NCBI GenBank assembly: GCA_039178805.1
Contig: JBCDFC010000001.1
Location: 1-64,000 of the forward strand
Source: Thermohalobaculum sp039178805
GTDB lineage: Bacteria; Pseudomonadota; Alphaproteobacteria; Rhodobacterales; Rhodobacteraceae
Direction of reading: 5' to 3'
DNA: 64,000 bases
This document shows, piece by piece, positions 17,828 through 28,500 of this stretch. Positions within the stretch are counted from its first letter, which is position 1, and each line of letters starts with the position of its first letter. A program made the translations under genes and the position numbers. The notes below the pieces were generated by a model that was not told where the DNA came from, made no database searches, and worked only from the letters and a program-made list of their open reading frames with translations.

Positions 17828-18601
17828 CTAACGCAACAATCCGAGCGCGATCAACAGTCCACGGGGGCGGAAGCCGCGCGCTGCGAGTAGGCGGGTGACA
17901 AGCGCGAAGATCCGTATGAAGTCCCAGATCGGGTGAAAATGGCTGGGGCGCAGGACATAGCCTTCCCGCCGCGCCTCGATCGGCACGGTCGCGAAGCGTG
18001 TTCCGCTGTCTGCTGCGTAGATGAGGATGGCGGTCTCGAAGAGAAAACCTTGGCTGTGCTTCTCGGGCACGCGCGCTTTCTCCCAAACCGCGCGGGGATA
18101 GAGCCGCATGCCGCATTGGGCGTCGCGAACGCGCTGCTTGGAGGCCCAGCCGATGAAGAAGTTCCCAAACGCGATACCCCAGGCGCGGTTGAGCGCCATG
18201 CCACGGAAGCCTGCGGAGCGATCGCCGAGGATGAGCGCGCCGGGCGCTCGGGAAGCGGCGTCCCTGAAGGCCTGGATCGATGCGGGATCGTGCTGGCGGT
18301 CCGCGTCGAGGGTGATCACGGCGGCCGCCTTCGCCTCGCCAAAGGCATTGGCCATGCCGTCGAGGAGTGCTGCACCCTTGCCTCCGTTGACGCTTCGCTG
18401 GATCAGTGTGGCGGCAGTGCTTGCAACCGCCTCGGCGGTCCCGTCGCTCGACCCGTCATCGACCACGATGACGCCTTCCACATGGGGCAGCGTCTGTTCG
18501 ACCACCTCGCGAATGGTCTTAGCCTCGTTATGGGCCGGGATCAGCGCGAAGAGCGGGTGTGGACCGTTTCCGCGCTGAGGCGCCTCGTCAGCGGACGGCA
18601 A
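17828..18601 (-). CDS. Glycosyltransferase family 2 of the APE operon
   Basis: A 257-residue GT2 enzyme: FALIPAHNEAKTIREV at the start, VVDDGSSDGT for nucleotide-sugar binding, TLDADRQHDP as the DxD-type metal motif and a late QGFLFETAIL. The pattern is close to dolichol-phosphate-mannose-synthase-like transferases. It probably glycosylates a polyene-lipid intermediate. The start overlaps the methyltransferase stop region by 14 bases. Confidence 0.82.
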   Translation of the reverse strand: MPSADEAPQRGNGPHPLFALIPAHNEAKTIREVVEQTLPHVEGVIVVDDGSSDGTAEAVASTAATLIQRSVNGGKGAALLDGMANAFGEAKAAAVITLDADRQHDPASIQAFRDAASRAPGALILGDRSAGFRGMALNRAWGIAFGNFFIGWASKQRVRDAQCGMRLYPRAVWEKARVPEKHSQGFLFETAILIYAADSGTRFATVPIEARREGYVLRPSHFHPIWDFIRIFALVTRLLAARGFRPRGLLIALGLLR

Positions 18602-19319
18602 GATACTCGGAGAAGCAGCCGAGATAGACGCGATGTTCGGCCGTTCGGAAGCCTGCCTCCTTCATGATCTCGGCGATCTCGCCGCGATCCGTCATCTGCT
18701 CCATCGTGTCCCAGTAGTAGCGCATCAACCTGTAGGCCTCGCGATCCCGGCTGAAGACCAGCGTGAAGAACGGCAACAGGTGCTTGAAATAGAGGCGGAA
18801 GAAGAAGCGGCCGACGGCGTTGTCAGGCATTGTCACGTCCATGACAAGCGCCTTGCCCCCGCCCTTCAGCACACGCCGAAACTCACGAAAACTGTCCTCG
18901 AGATTGTCGACATGGCGGAGGGCGAAACCCATGGTCAGGAAGTCGAAGCTTTCATCCGCCACAGGCAGCGCCTCGGCGGTCGACTGATGGTGCACGGCCG
19001 GCACCGTTTTGCGCGACTCAGCGATCATCCCGGCCGAGGGTTCGACGCAGACGATTTGGTTCGGGCTCTTCACGATGCTCATCAGTGCGCGCGCAACAGG
19101 GCCGGTGCCCGAGGCCACGTCGATGACCCGCATATCCGGTTTCACACCGTTTCGCTGAAGCGCCCAGCGTCTGTAGGTGCCGCCTGAGCCAAACCAGCCC
19201 CAACGTGCGATGCCTTCATAATAAGGTGCTGTTTTATCGAAGATTTCACGCAGGAAATGCTGCTTCTCTTCGGCGGTTGCGTAGTGTTCGCAAACGACAA
19301 ATGGCTTGCGCTTGTCCAT
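18588..19319 (-). CDS. SAM-dependent methyltransferase, UbiE/COQ5-like
   Basis: A 243-residue class I methyltransferase. Motif I is VIDVASGTGPVARAL (65-79), followed by VEPSAGM and a DFLTMGFALRHVDN post-motif region like UbiE. Methylation of the polyene aryl head is known for aryl polyenes, so that is the likely job. It is the first gene of the minus-strand APE operon. AGGAAA precedes the ATG by six bases. The 134-base divergent gap upstream holds the presumed operon promoter and a CGGCC-GAAGA-GGCCG hairpin at 19348-19362. Confidence 0.82.
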   Translation of the reverse strand: MDKRKPFVVCEHYATAEEKQHFLREIFDKTAPYYEGIARWGWFGSGGTYRRWALQRNGVKPDMRVIDVASGTGPVARALMSIVKSPNQIVCVEPSAGMIAESRKTVPAVHHQSTAEALPVADESFDFLTMGFALRHVDNLEDSFREFRRVLKGGGKALVMDVTMPDNAVGRFFFRLYFKHLLPFFTLVFSRDREAYRLMRYYWDTMEQMTDRGEIAEIMKEAGFRTAEHRVYLGCFSEYLAVR

Positions 19320-19453
19320 AATCTTTCCTACTCGCCCGTCTGCGCGGCGGCCGAAGAGGCCGATGCTGGTAAAGGGACATGCCGCACAGCAGATTGCAAC
19401 TGCGAAGTCGTTGAGCCGCAGACGTCATCGAGCCAGGGCACGAGCCGACCGTC

Positions 19454-20215
19454 ATGAGCGACACGCGTGAGGAGAAAGCGAGCGTCGAGAAATCGACGAT
19501 AGGGGAAGCCTTAGCGTTCCTGCGCACGCGGGTCTTCGACCTCTATGTTCTCGTGATGAGCCTTGGCGTCGGACTTTCGATCCTCGTCTACTACCGCTGG
19601 ACCAAACGCCCGCGTGAAGTTCGTGGGTTGCTCCGTTTCTGGTCGCGAAACTTCATCTACGGCGCCTGGGTGCTGCTGGGCGTGCGCTACCGGCTCGTCG
19701 GGCTGAACAACATCCCCGACCAGCCAGTGATCTTTGCCGGCAATCATCAGTCCTATTTCGAGTCCATCGCGATGACGGTGTTCTTTCCGCACATCAACGT
19801 CATCACAAAACGCGCCTCGATGAAGATCCCGGTTTTTGGGTGGGGATTGGAGCATGCGCCGATGATCCCAGTGGATCGGGACGCGCCGGGACAGAACATC
19901 CGGCGGCTGCTTCGCGAAGGCTGCACATCGGTCAAAAACGGGCGCAGCATTCTGATCTTTCCAGAAGGGGGGCGTGTGCCGGTCTTCGGTCGCCGCCCAT
20001 TTCAGCGTGGTGTGGAGCGGTTGTATGCGCACGCTAAGGTCCCCGTGGTGCCGTTCGTGACGAATGCCGGCCGGTTGTGGCCATCTGGGTTCGGCACCAA
20101 GCGGCCGGGTACGATCACGATGCATTTTCTCCCGCCGATCCCGCCCGGCATCGAGCCGGACCGTTTCGCTACGATGCTTGAAGACAAGCTCAACACCGAG
20201 AAGGACCGCCTCTAG
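19454..20215 (+). CDS. plsC: 1-acyl-sn-glycerol-3-phosphate acyltransferase family (PlsC-like)
   Basis: A 253-residue membrane-anchored acyltransferase with an N-terminal hydrophobic helix (DLYVLVMSLGVGLSILVYY). The catalytic motif reads NHQSYFES, a His-x4-Glu variant of His-x4-Asp, and the second block is FPEGGRVP (FPEGTR type). It may act in general phospholipid synthesis or acylate the polyene lipid; divergent placement from the APE operon makes the second possible. No strong ribosome-binding site is seen. Confidence 0.78.
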   Translation: MSDTREEKASVEKSTIGEALAFLRTRVFDLYVLVMSLGVGLSILVYYRWTKRPREVRGLLRFWSRNFIYGAWVLLGVRYRLVGLNNIPDQPVIFAGNHQSYFESIAMTVFFPHINVITKRASMKIPVFGWGLEHAPMIPVDRDAPGQNIRRLLREGCTSVKNGRSILIFPEGGRVPVFGRRPFQRGVERLYAHAKVPVVPFVTNAGRLWPSGFGTKRPGTITMHFLPPIPPGIEPDRFATMLEDKLNTEKDRL

Positions 20216-20218
20216 CCG

Positions 20219-21601
20219 CTACAGCACCCTGGTGAGGAATAGGCAGAGACCGGGTAGGAGCAGCAGCAGCGCTGTCCGCAGAAGTTCGACCGCAAAGAAC
20301 GGGGCGACGCCGCGAAAGATGGTGCCGAGGCTCGTGTTGGGTGAGAACGACTTGATGACGAAAACATTGAGGCCAACGGGGGGCGTGATCAGCCCCAGTT
20401 CGACGACGACGAGCGCCAGGATCCCGAACCAGATCTTCAGCTCATCGGTAGTCATGCCGAAAGCAGCGTCAGCGGCACTGACGAAATCGCCGCCGTTCAG
20501 CTCGATCAGCACGGGCCAGAAGAACGGCACCACGACGAGGATCATGGAGAGCGACTCCATGAAGCAACCGAGCGCGATGAGGGCGAGCAGCATCACGAGG
20601 AGCACCGCATAGGGTTCGAGCGTCGATGCGGCGGCCCAGTCGCTGAGCGCCATCGGCAGGCCTGTTCGCGCAAAAAAGCCCTTCAGGATGTCGGCCGAGA
20701 ACAGGATGAAGTAGATCATCGCAGCCGTTTTGGACGTCGACAGGAGCGCTGCTCGCAGGCGTGGCCAGGTGAGCCCGTCGGCCGAGGACGCCCTGCGCGC
20801 GAGCCCATAGGCGAGGATCAGGAACACGCCGATGGCGGCCGCGGGCGTGGGAGTGAAGAGCCCCATGCCGAGCCCCAGGATGATCGTGCCGAAGATCGTA
20901 GCGACCGGCAGGAGGCGACGGATTGCAGTGCTGATCTCATCGGCCGTCATCTCTGCTGCCGGTGGCGCGATCGAGGGATCTCGTGCGACGCGCAACCGGA
21001 TCGCGATCAGGAAAAAGACGACCGCGAGGATGCCAGGCACGATCGCCGCCTGGAACATCTGGATGATCGAGGCTTCGACGACGATGGCGTAGATCACGAG
21101 CGCGACCGAGGGCGGGATGAGAATGCCGAGCGTGCCACCTGCGGCAAGCACGCCGGTCGAGAGCGTCTCGGCATAGCGTAGCCGCCTAAGCTCGGGCAGG
21201 GCGACGCGGCTCATGGTAGAGGCGGTCGCGACGGAGGATCCGCTCACCGCGCCGAAGCCTGCGCAGGCGAGGATCGTCGCCATCGCCACGCCGCCACGGA
21301 CACGCCGGGTGAGGGCTGCCATGCCGTGAAAGAGATCGCGGCTGAGCCCCGTTTCGGCGGCGAGGAACCCCATCAGAATGAAGAGCGGTACGACCGAGAG
21401 ATCGTAGTTCGCGACGGTGTTCCAGAGCGCCGTTTTGAACTGCAGCAGGTAGGGTCCAAACTTGAGGAACGGGGAGACGAGGCTCACGACCCAGGAGCCG
21501 ACGACCCCCGTGACCAGCATCGCAAGCGCTACGGGCACGCGGAGGAGAATGAGAATGAGGAGAGCGAGGAGCCCGAACACCCCGACAAGCTCACGCTCCA
21601 T
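20219..21601 (-). CDS. dctM: TRAP transporter large permease (DctM)
   Basis: A 460-residue polytopic protein with twelve or so hydrophobic segments. GGTLGILIPPSVALVIYA is the hallmark DctM motif and PPVGLNVFVIK is the matching C-terminal repeat. It forms the Na+- or H+-driven translocation pathway of a TRAP transporter with DctQ and the periplasmic DctP protein encoded upstream. It overlaps dctQ by 11 bases and ends four bases from the convergent plsC stop. Confidence 0.92.
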   Translation of the reverse strand: MERELVGVFGLLALLILILLRVPVALAMLVTGVVGSWVVSLVSPFLKFGPYLLQFKTALWNTVANYDLSVVPLFILMGFLAAETGLSRDLFHGMAALTRRVRGGVAMATILACAGFGAVSGSSVATASTMSRVALPELRRLRYAETLSTGVLAAGGTLGILIPPSVALVIYAIVVEASIIQMFQAAIVPGILAVVFFLIAIRLRVARDPSIAPPAAEMTADEISTAIRRLLPVATIFGTIILGLGMGLFTPTPAAAIGVFLILAYGLARRASSADGLTWPRLRAALLSTSKTAAMIYFILFSADILKGFFARTGLPMALSDWAAASTLEPYAVLLVMLLALIALGCFMESLSMILVVVPFFWPVLIELNGGDFVSAADAAFGMTTDELKIWFGILALVVVELGLITPPVGLNVFVIKSFSPNTSLGTIFRGVAPFFAVELLRTALLLLLPGLCLFLTRVL

Positions 21602-22103
21602 CAGACTGCTCGCCTTCCCCCGCTACAGCAGCGACCGCCGCCCCGGCCCATAGCAGGCAGGACAGAACAGCCGGCGGCAGGAAGACCCAGACGGGCCAGC
21701 CCAGGACCGGTGTCTCGGTCCCGTCATCCCGCATCTCTGCCGCCCCCCAGGCCAGCATCGCGGCGAGCGCGAGGGCGAGGGCGGCCGTGAGCGCAGCCGA
21801 GATCACGGCCACGCCGCGGCTTGCCCAAGGCGGCGCGTGCTGCATCAGAACATCGACGACCGCATGGCCGCCGTGGAGCTGGCAGTAGGGAAACATGGCG
21901 AGCGCCGCGACACCGACGAACATCGTCACCGCGTCCTCGTAGCCGGGCAGCCCGGACACGTCGGCGCCTAAGGTGCTCACCAGAACATCTGCGGTGAACC
22001 CGGCCGCATTGACCGCCGTGAGAGCGACGACGGCAAGCAGCAACAAACCGCCGAGGAGCGCCCACGCCTCGACGACCCTGCGGAAGACCGTGCCCAACGG
22101 CAT
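21591..22103 (-). CDS. dctQ: TRAP transporter small permease (DctQ)
   Basis: A 170-residue protein with four hydrophobic helices and the family-typical GYEDAVTMFVGVAAL plus CQLHGGHAVVDVL. It pairs with DctM in the inner membrane. The ATG at 22103 lies 13 bases after the dctP stop; the longer in-frame start would overlap dctP. Confidence 0.88.
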   Translation of the reverse strand: MPLGTVFRRVVEAWALLGGLLLLAVVALTAVNAAGFTADVLVSTLGADVSGLPGYEDAVTMFVGVAALAMFPYCQLHGGHAVVDVLMQHAPPWASRGVAVISAALTAALALALAAMLAWGAAEMRDDGTETPVLGWPVWVFLPPAVLSCLLWAGAAVAAVAGEGEQSDGA

Positions 22104-22116
22104 GGCTACTAGGCCG

Positions 22117-23154
22117 TTACTCTGAATGCCTGGCGACAGCCGCCTTCGCACCGCTTAGAAGCGCCGCGCCGTCGATTCCGTTCTCCTCGACTTCGGCGAG
22201 CCAACGTTCTTCGACCGCCTCGAACGCGGGGTTGAGAGACGCGGTCGCTGCCTCATCGAGGGCGACGACGCTGTTGCCCGCATCGGTTGCGATCTTTTTA
22301 CCGACGGGTTCGATCCCGTCCCAGGCCTCGCCCATTCGGCCCGCCAGCGCGGCGCTGGAATGCTCGTCGATCACCTTTTGCAGATCGGGTGGTAGGCTCT
22401 CATACGCGTCCTTGTTCATGGCGAACAGGAAGGTCGCTGCGCCGAAACGCCCGCCGTCATGCAGCTCCACCGAGGTTTCGGTCAGTTCTGCAAGACGAAG
22501 CGGGATCGCCACTTCGAACGGGACGAGGGCTGCATCAACTGTCTTCTTCGACAGCGCTTGCGGAAGTGCGGGAACCGGCATGCCGACAGGCTCAGCGCCC
22601 AGTTCCTCCAACATCCAAACACCGGTGCGCGACGGGCTCCGCACCTTGAGCCCAGCGAAGTCCGCCAGGCTGTTCACGTCGCCCGAGGCGAGATGGAGCG
22701 CGTTGCCCGCGTGCACATGCACGAGGATGGGATGCACATCGGCGAGATCCGGTCCGATCGCTGCCATCATGTCCTGGATGGCGAGGTTCGTTGCTTCGGC
22801 GCTGCCGCGATGGACGCTCGGTAGCTCGAACACTTCCAGTCTCGGGAAGACGCCTGGGGTGTAGCCAGGAAGGGTCCAAACCAGGTCGACCACGCCGTCG
22901 CGCACTTGGCTGTAGAGTTCTGGCGGTTTGCCGCCGAGCGCCATCGCCGGGAAGATCTCGAAGGCGATGCGGCCGTCCGATGCTTCCTCCACTGCCTTCG
23001 CCCACGGCTCGATCAGCGCCGTGTGGTTCAGCGCCTTTGGGCTGAGGAAGTGATGGATCGAGAAGGTGAACTCCTGCGCCTGCGCGGGGGCTGCCATGCC
23101 GAGTGCGACGACGATGGCGCCGAGCGTTCCTGCCACGCTCGTTCTGCTCTTCAT
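22117..23154 (-). CDS. dctP: TRAP transporter substrate-binding protein (DctP family)
   Basis: A 345-residue periplasmic binding protein with a cleavable signal peptide (GAIVVALGMAAPAQAQ). The mature part begins EFTFSIHHFLSPKALNH, and RSPSRTGVWMLEELGAEPVGMPVPAL is the DctP ligand-binding region with its conserved Arg. GGAGG lies seven bases before the ATG. The substrate cannot be deduced; the family covers C4-dicarboxylates, sugar acids, ectoine and others. Confidence 0.9.
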   Translation of the reverse strand: MKSRTSVAGTLGAIVVALGMAAPAQAQEFTFSIHHFLSPKALNHTALIEPWAKAVEEASDGRIAFEIFPAMALGGKPPELYSQVRDGVVDLVWTLPGYTPGVFPRLEVFELPSVHRGSAEATNLAIQDMMAAIGPDLADVHPILVHVHAGNALHLASGDVNSLADFAGLKVRSPSRTGVWMLEELGAEPVGMPVPALPQALSKKTVDAALVPFEVAIPLRLAELTETSVELHDGGRFGAATFLFAMNKDAYESLPPDLQKVIDEHSSAALAGRMGEAWDGIEPVGKKIATDAGNSVVALDEAATASLNPAFEAVEERWLAEVEENGIDGAALLSGAKAAVARHSE

Positions 23155-23242
23155 CGGTATCCTCCAGGAACTTCTGCCGCGCCGGTTGGCGGCGACCACC
23201 GCCGCCATTCGCATATCCCTTCGCGCAGCAATTGCAAGCCGA

Positions 23243-25237
23243 TCACTTCCGCGCAACGTCGCGGAGAATGCGATCGAACCCCTGCTTCAAGAGCTGGCGC
23301 GCAAAGAAACGCGCACCATCGATTGTGTAGTGCCCATAGTCATAGAACGATTTCCGGCCGTCGGGGGTAATGCCCCAGCACGCTTCGTTCGAGTGCGAGC
23401 AGACTATCGAACGCTTGTCGATAAATGGAATGGAACGCGACGCAGCGAGAGTGCTGACGTTGCGATGCGCAGTTGCTGGAGTGTGCGAGCGCGCGAAGTA
23501 TGCCTGATTTACGTTATTCGCGAAGGCTGCCGCGTTTCCTGCAAGTTCTAGCGCTGTGCGGCCCTCTCCGCGTTCGGCTATGGCGAGCATGTGGTCCAAG
23601 ATTGTCAGCTCGCCGATGGGTTCAAACTCCACCGATGGTCCGAATAGGATCAGAGCTTTGCCATCGCGATCAGCGCGCTCGATGAACTGCTCCAAACCGT
23701 CGAAATCCGATGAGCGATGGTCGAAATAGGCGCTCGATACGCAGGTCCGGTCCGCATTGTAGCGGGTGGAGACGATGATGACTGCCGCCTTGTTGTAGGC
23801 CTCGCTTGAATAGAACGCCTCTCGATCCGGCCGTGCATCCTCGTTCGCCTCGTCGAAGCACGCTAGGTGGATTTGATAGTTCAAGAACTCGAAGCCTGGG
23901 TACGCCAATGGCTCGAGGACGAGCAGATTGAATGTGTCCTTGCTGTGCGAGTTGCCGACCACCAGGACAGGTACGGACGCCGGGTCGGCGAAGTCGGTCT
24001 TCGCACGGGCGCGTTTCCAGCTCTCTTTCCGCAAGCTCACATTGTCGCGCTCGATCTGGAGCGTCCCAGTGAAACTTGTCTCAACGGTGCGCCCTTGGAT
24101 GCCGGTGGCTGCGCCGATGAGTGTCGTCACGACGAGAGTGATTATCGCGAGGAAAGCACGCGAACCGATGCGGTTTGAATGTCGGAATGGCTGCTCGATG
24201 AGGAGGTAGGCTAGGATCGAGAGGAGAACGGTGATCAGGATAAGGACAACGGTCTCCAGCGGGTCTTGCATGCGTCCGTCGAGGCGCGCGAAGGCAAAGA
24301 TCGGGAAGTGCCAAAGGTAGAGAGAGAACGAGATGCGGCCGCAGCCGCGCAGGGCGTTCCAGGACAGCAGGCGAGCCACGATATCGCCAGGCCGGCAGAA
24401 GATGAGTACAGCCGCCGTAGACAGTGCTGGGAGGAGTGTCACGAGCCCCGGATGCGGCGTTGTGCCGTCGAACCACAGGATCGACCAAAGGATGCCGATC
24501 AAGCCGGCGATCGCGAGCCAGACGCGCCAGCGGATTGGGTCGGCCGCAGGGCCTCGGTGTGAGTTGCCTCTCGAACGATGCTCCCAAGCTGCCACACCGA
24601 CGCCAATCAGCAGCTCCCAGGCCCTGGAGAGTGGATTGAAGAACGCGAAAGCGGGGTTCGGCCGGACCGTCGCCTCCGCCAGCGCGAGGCTTGCGATGCC
24701 GAGAAAGAGGGCTAGGCCCCAACCGTAGTTTCTCGGCAGCTTTCGCCACATGAGGAAAGCCAATGGTGCCAGCAAGTAGAACTGCTCTTCGACGCCGAGG
24801 CTCCATGTGTGGAGGAGCGGTTTCGTGAGCGACGCGGTCGCTCCGTAGTCTGTCGTGACGCCGTAGAAGTAGAGATTGGAGACGAAGATGAGCGCTGAGA
24901 GCGCGCTGAGCCGGAACTCAAAAAAGCTCGAAGGATCGAGCATGAGCCAGCCAACGGGGAAGCATGCTGTCATAACGAAGAACAGCGCAGGCAGGATCCG
25001 TCGCGCGCGTCTGAGGTAGAAGGCGCCGATCCGGAGGCGGCCGGTTTCCTGCAGTTCGGTCAAGATCAGACGGGCGATGAGGTAGCCGCTGATCACAAAG
25101 AAGATGTCGACACCGACGTAACCACCGCTGGCCTCGATGCCCAACGGCCCAATGAGGCGGGTGTGATAGAACAGCACGCTGATGACGGCGATCGCACGAA
25201 GCCCATCGATCTCTGGTCTGTAGGGAGGCGCGTTCAA
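23243..25237 (-). CDS. OafA/YrhL-like O-acyltransferase with C-terminal SGNH domain
   Basis: A 664-residue fusion. The N-terminal part (about 1-370) is an acyltransferase-3 membrane domain with the early RPEIDGLRAIAVISVLFYH and FFVISGYLI motifs. The C-terminal part (about 400-660) is periplasmic and starts with VVGNSHSKD, the SGNH block I, ending in a DYGHYTIDG His-containing block V. Such proteins O-acetylate surface polysaccharides. It lies 88 bases upstream of dctP on the same strand and is divergent from the glutamate synthase gene. Confidence 0.87.
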   Translation of the reverse strand: MNAPPYRPEIDGLRAIAVISVLFYHTRLIGPLGIEASGGYVGVDIFFVISGYLIARLILTELQETGRLRIGAFYLRRARRILPALFFVMTACFPVGWLMLDPSSFFEFRLSALSALIFVSNLYFYGVTTDYGATASLTKPLLHTWSLGVEEQFYLLAPLAFLMWRKLPRNYGWGLALFLGIASLALAEATVRPNPAFAFFNPLSRAWELLIGVGVAAWEHRSRGNSHRGPAADPIRWRVWLAIAGLIGILWSILWFDGTTPHPGLVTLLPALSTAAVLIFCRPGDIVARLLSWNALRGCGRISFSLYLWHFPIFAFARLDGRMQDPLETVVLILITVLLSILAYLLIEQPFRHSNRIGSRAFLAIITLVVTTLIGAATGIQGRTVETSFTGTLQIERDNVSLRKESWKRARAKTDFADPASVPVLVVGNSHSKDTFNLLVLEPLAYPGFEFLNYQIHLACFDEANEDARPDREAFYSSEAYNKAAVIIVSTRYNADRTCVSSAYFDHRSSDFDGLEQFIERADRDGKALILFGPSVEFEPIGELTILDHMLAIAERGEGRTALELAGNAAAFANNVNQAYFARSHTPATAHRNVSTLAASRSIPFIDKRSIVCSHSNEACWGITPDGRKSFYDYGHYTIDGARFFARQLLKQGFDRILRDVARK

Positions 25238-25512
25238 GTCTCTGAGTGCTCCGAACCGCTGTGCTTACTCGTCGTGGCGACATCCCCGGCGTCCCGTCAG
25301 ATCAGCCTCGGCAGGGGATCGCACACCGTTCTCTAGGCCTTCATGCGGCGCGTTGCGACGATCCTACCATGCAGCGTCAACTTGAATGCTGTCGTGCTTG
25401 CGCTTACTGAACGGCGTCCAGCTATGCGCGGCCCAGCCGGCGCTCGCCAGGTGAAGTCTCCTCGTATCCGTCGTCCGGCGTGCAGCGCCGTCTCGGTGCG
25501 AGGGTGCCTAAT

Positions 25513-28500
25513 ATGGCTGGAGAGCGCAGCTTGACGAACGCCGTCAGAAGCACGGGCCTTTACGACAGCACGCGCGAACACAGCGCGTGCGGTGTTGGCT
25601 TTCTTACGCGCAAGGACGGGCGACAGACGCATGACGTGCTTCTGAAGGGGCATGAGGCGCTCTGTGCCGTGCCTCATCGTGGCGGGATGTCTTCAGAAGG
25701 GGTTGGCGATGGCGCTGGCGTGTCGGTCGATCTTTCGCTTGGGTTTTTCAGCCGGCTGACCGGACGCACGCTCAAAGCCGGATCCTTTGGCGTCGGCAAT
25801 TTTTTCCTGCCGGCCGATCCGGCGGCGCGGGCGAGGGCGCGCGGCATTGTCGATGACGCCTTGCGCGATGCGGGCTTCCAGACCCTGCTGAAGCGCGACC
25901 TACCGGTTGACGAGACCAAGATCGGACCCCGAGCGGTGCGGCAACAATTGCCGATCGAGCAGTGGATCTTCGCCGCGCCCGACGGTCTGGTCGGCGCTGC
26001 CCTCGACAGCCGTATCCATGGCGCGCTCCTCGCCATTGAAGCCATCGCCTACACCGAGCCTGAGTTGGACGGGCTCTATCCGCTGTCGCTTTCCGCGCGG
26101 ATGCAAGTGTTCAAAGGGCGGCTAAACTCCTGGGAGATCGTCCCCTATTTCACCGATCTCTCGGATCCGGACCACGCGGTCCACACCATGTATTTCCACA
26201 CCCGGTTCTCCACGAACACGGACCCGCATCCGACCATGGCGCAGCCATTCCGCCTTATGGCGCATAACGGCGAGCTCAATACAGACAAGAAGAACAGGCT
26301 CTCGGAGACGGCGATTGCGCTGGCACGGAACAAGGCGATCGTGCGTCCGCGCGGGCAGTCCGACAGTTGCCGGTTGGATCAGACGCTGAACGCCCGGGTT
26401 TTCGAGGAAGGGCTGGATATCGTTGCGGCGGTCGTCGCGATGATGCCGCCTGCGTGGGAGAACGATACGCGCCTTAGCCCAAACGTGCGGGCGATGCTGG
26501 AGTACTTCTCGCTCTCCGAGGAGAAGAACGACGGGCCGGCCGCGCTGATCTTCGGAAACGGTACCATCATCGGGGCGCGGCTCGATCGGCTTGGGCTGCG
26601 GCCACTGCGTTCGGTCGAGACGGACGAGTATCTGGCGGTGATGTCGGAAGCGGGGCAGATCGCCTTCCCGCCCGAGACAGTGACGAAGCGCGGACGCGTC
26701 GAAGCGGGTGGCATGATCTATTGGGATCACGCTGAGGGCCGGGCCTATGAGACCGAGGAGGCGCTCGAGCTTTTAGCCGCCCAGGCGGATTACACGAGCC
26801 TGCTGAAGGCGGCGCAGGTCAACATCGATGATCTTCCCGCTGCCGAAGGCGATCGGAGGCTCGCTGCGACCCGGTATCTTGGCGATCTGGAGCAATCCGC
26901 GCGCTATGTCGCCTACACTCATAATCTGGAGAGCTTTAAGTTCCTGATGGACCCGATGCTTCAGTCCGGCGCTGAGAAAGTGTCGGCGATGGGCTATGGG
27001 AACGCGATCAACGCTCTCTCCGACAATGAGGGCGGTGTCGCGAAGTACTTCAGTCAGCGCTTCGCTCAGGTGACGAACCCCCCGCTCGACTCGATACGCG
27101 AGGCGGATGGAATGACCTTGCGGGTCGCGCTCGGTGAGAAGGCTCATCTTGGCCATTCGCGCTCGCGGCAGATCGTGGTCAACTCGCCGGTTCTTCGCAT
27201 GGCCGATATGCTGAAGATCAAGGCACAGAGTGAGACGCCTTGGGATCAGTTCGAAATCCTCTACGCGCCTGTCTATGGCGACGCGAAAGCCAATGAAGCG
27301 GCGTTGGTCGAGGCGATCGATGCCGTGGCGAACGAGGTCGTGGCCTTCGCCAGAGAGCGAGGTGGGATCGCGATCTTGACGGACCGCCATATCTCCCGCG
27401 AGCGGGCGGCGATGCCGATGACACTGGCCGTCTCCGCCATCAATCAGCGTCTGATCGAAGAGGGTCTTAGGCTCAAGCTCAGCCTGATCGTGGAGAGCGG
27501 GCAGATCGCCTCGTCGCATCACATCGCCTGCGCGCTCGGCTTCGGGGGATCGGCAGTCTACCCGCTGGCCGTCCGGTTGCGAGCGGAGGAGCTTTTCGGG
27601 GACGATGCGACCGCAGCGTATGTGAAGTTTCAGAAGGCGGCCGAGAAAGCCCTGATGAAGACCATGGGCAAGGTCGGTCTTTGCACGGTCGAGAGCTATT
27701 CGGGCGGCGAGTTCTTCGAGCCGAATTTCCTCGACACCGATGACCCGGTCTTCGCCCGGTATCTGCCGAACATGAAGACACCGGTGGGTGGTGTGCGGTT
27801 CAACACGATTGCGCAGTCGGTGGCGGATTGGCACGAGCGCGCGTTGAGCGTGACGGCCCCGTCCGAGATCCCGATGCTGGGGCTTTTCAAGGAGCGCTCT
27901 GAGGGTGCGGGACACAGCTATGGCACGACCGCCGTGCGCGGCTTCGTCGATCTGACCGAGGAGGCGATCGCCTTTGCCGGTGCCGAGGCGCCTGATGGTG
28001 AGACCGACCCCCTCCGCCTGCTGACCTTGCGCCAGTTGGACGATGCGTTCGGCATCGATGACCAGGGCTACATCAATACGAGCTTTGACAAGCTGACCCC
28101 CGCTGAGATCAACAGTTTCCGGATCACACCGGGCTACCGCGCGTTCTCGAGCATGATGGCGGCCGAGCGCCAACGCCGCCCGGCCGCGCTGCGCGACGTG
28201 TTGGACTTCCCGGCGGACATTACCTTTCTCGACAAGGTTGCAGACATCAAACGTGAAATGATGCTGTTCAACCGGGCTGGGAACCGCGACTTCGTGATCC
28301 GCGGGATAGACTGTCAGGATCTGGGTAGTGGGGAGTTCCTGCTGCGGCTGACAGGCCCCAAGGCGCGGGATCTCGGCCGGCTCGATGCGCTCGCACAGTC
28401 GTTGATCGAACGTTTCGGCGCCGATCTTGAGGGCCACCACGTCACAAAGGGCGCGCTGAAAGTCGCGGCGAAAGGCTGGGCGCTCGACTATCTCTCACGC

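Noticed and set aside
26773..28440. 555-codon open frame on the minus strand inside the glutamate synthase gene
   Set aside because: Antisense shadow of a strongly conserved gene; composition is Arg/His-rich without motifs.
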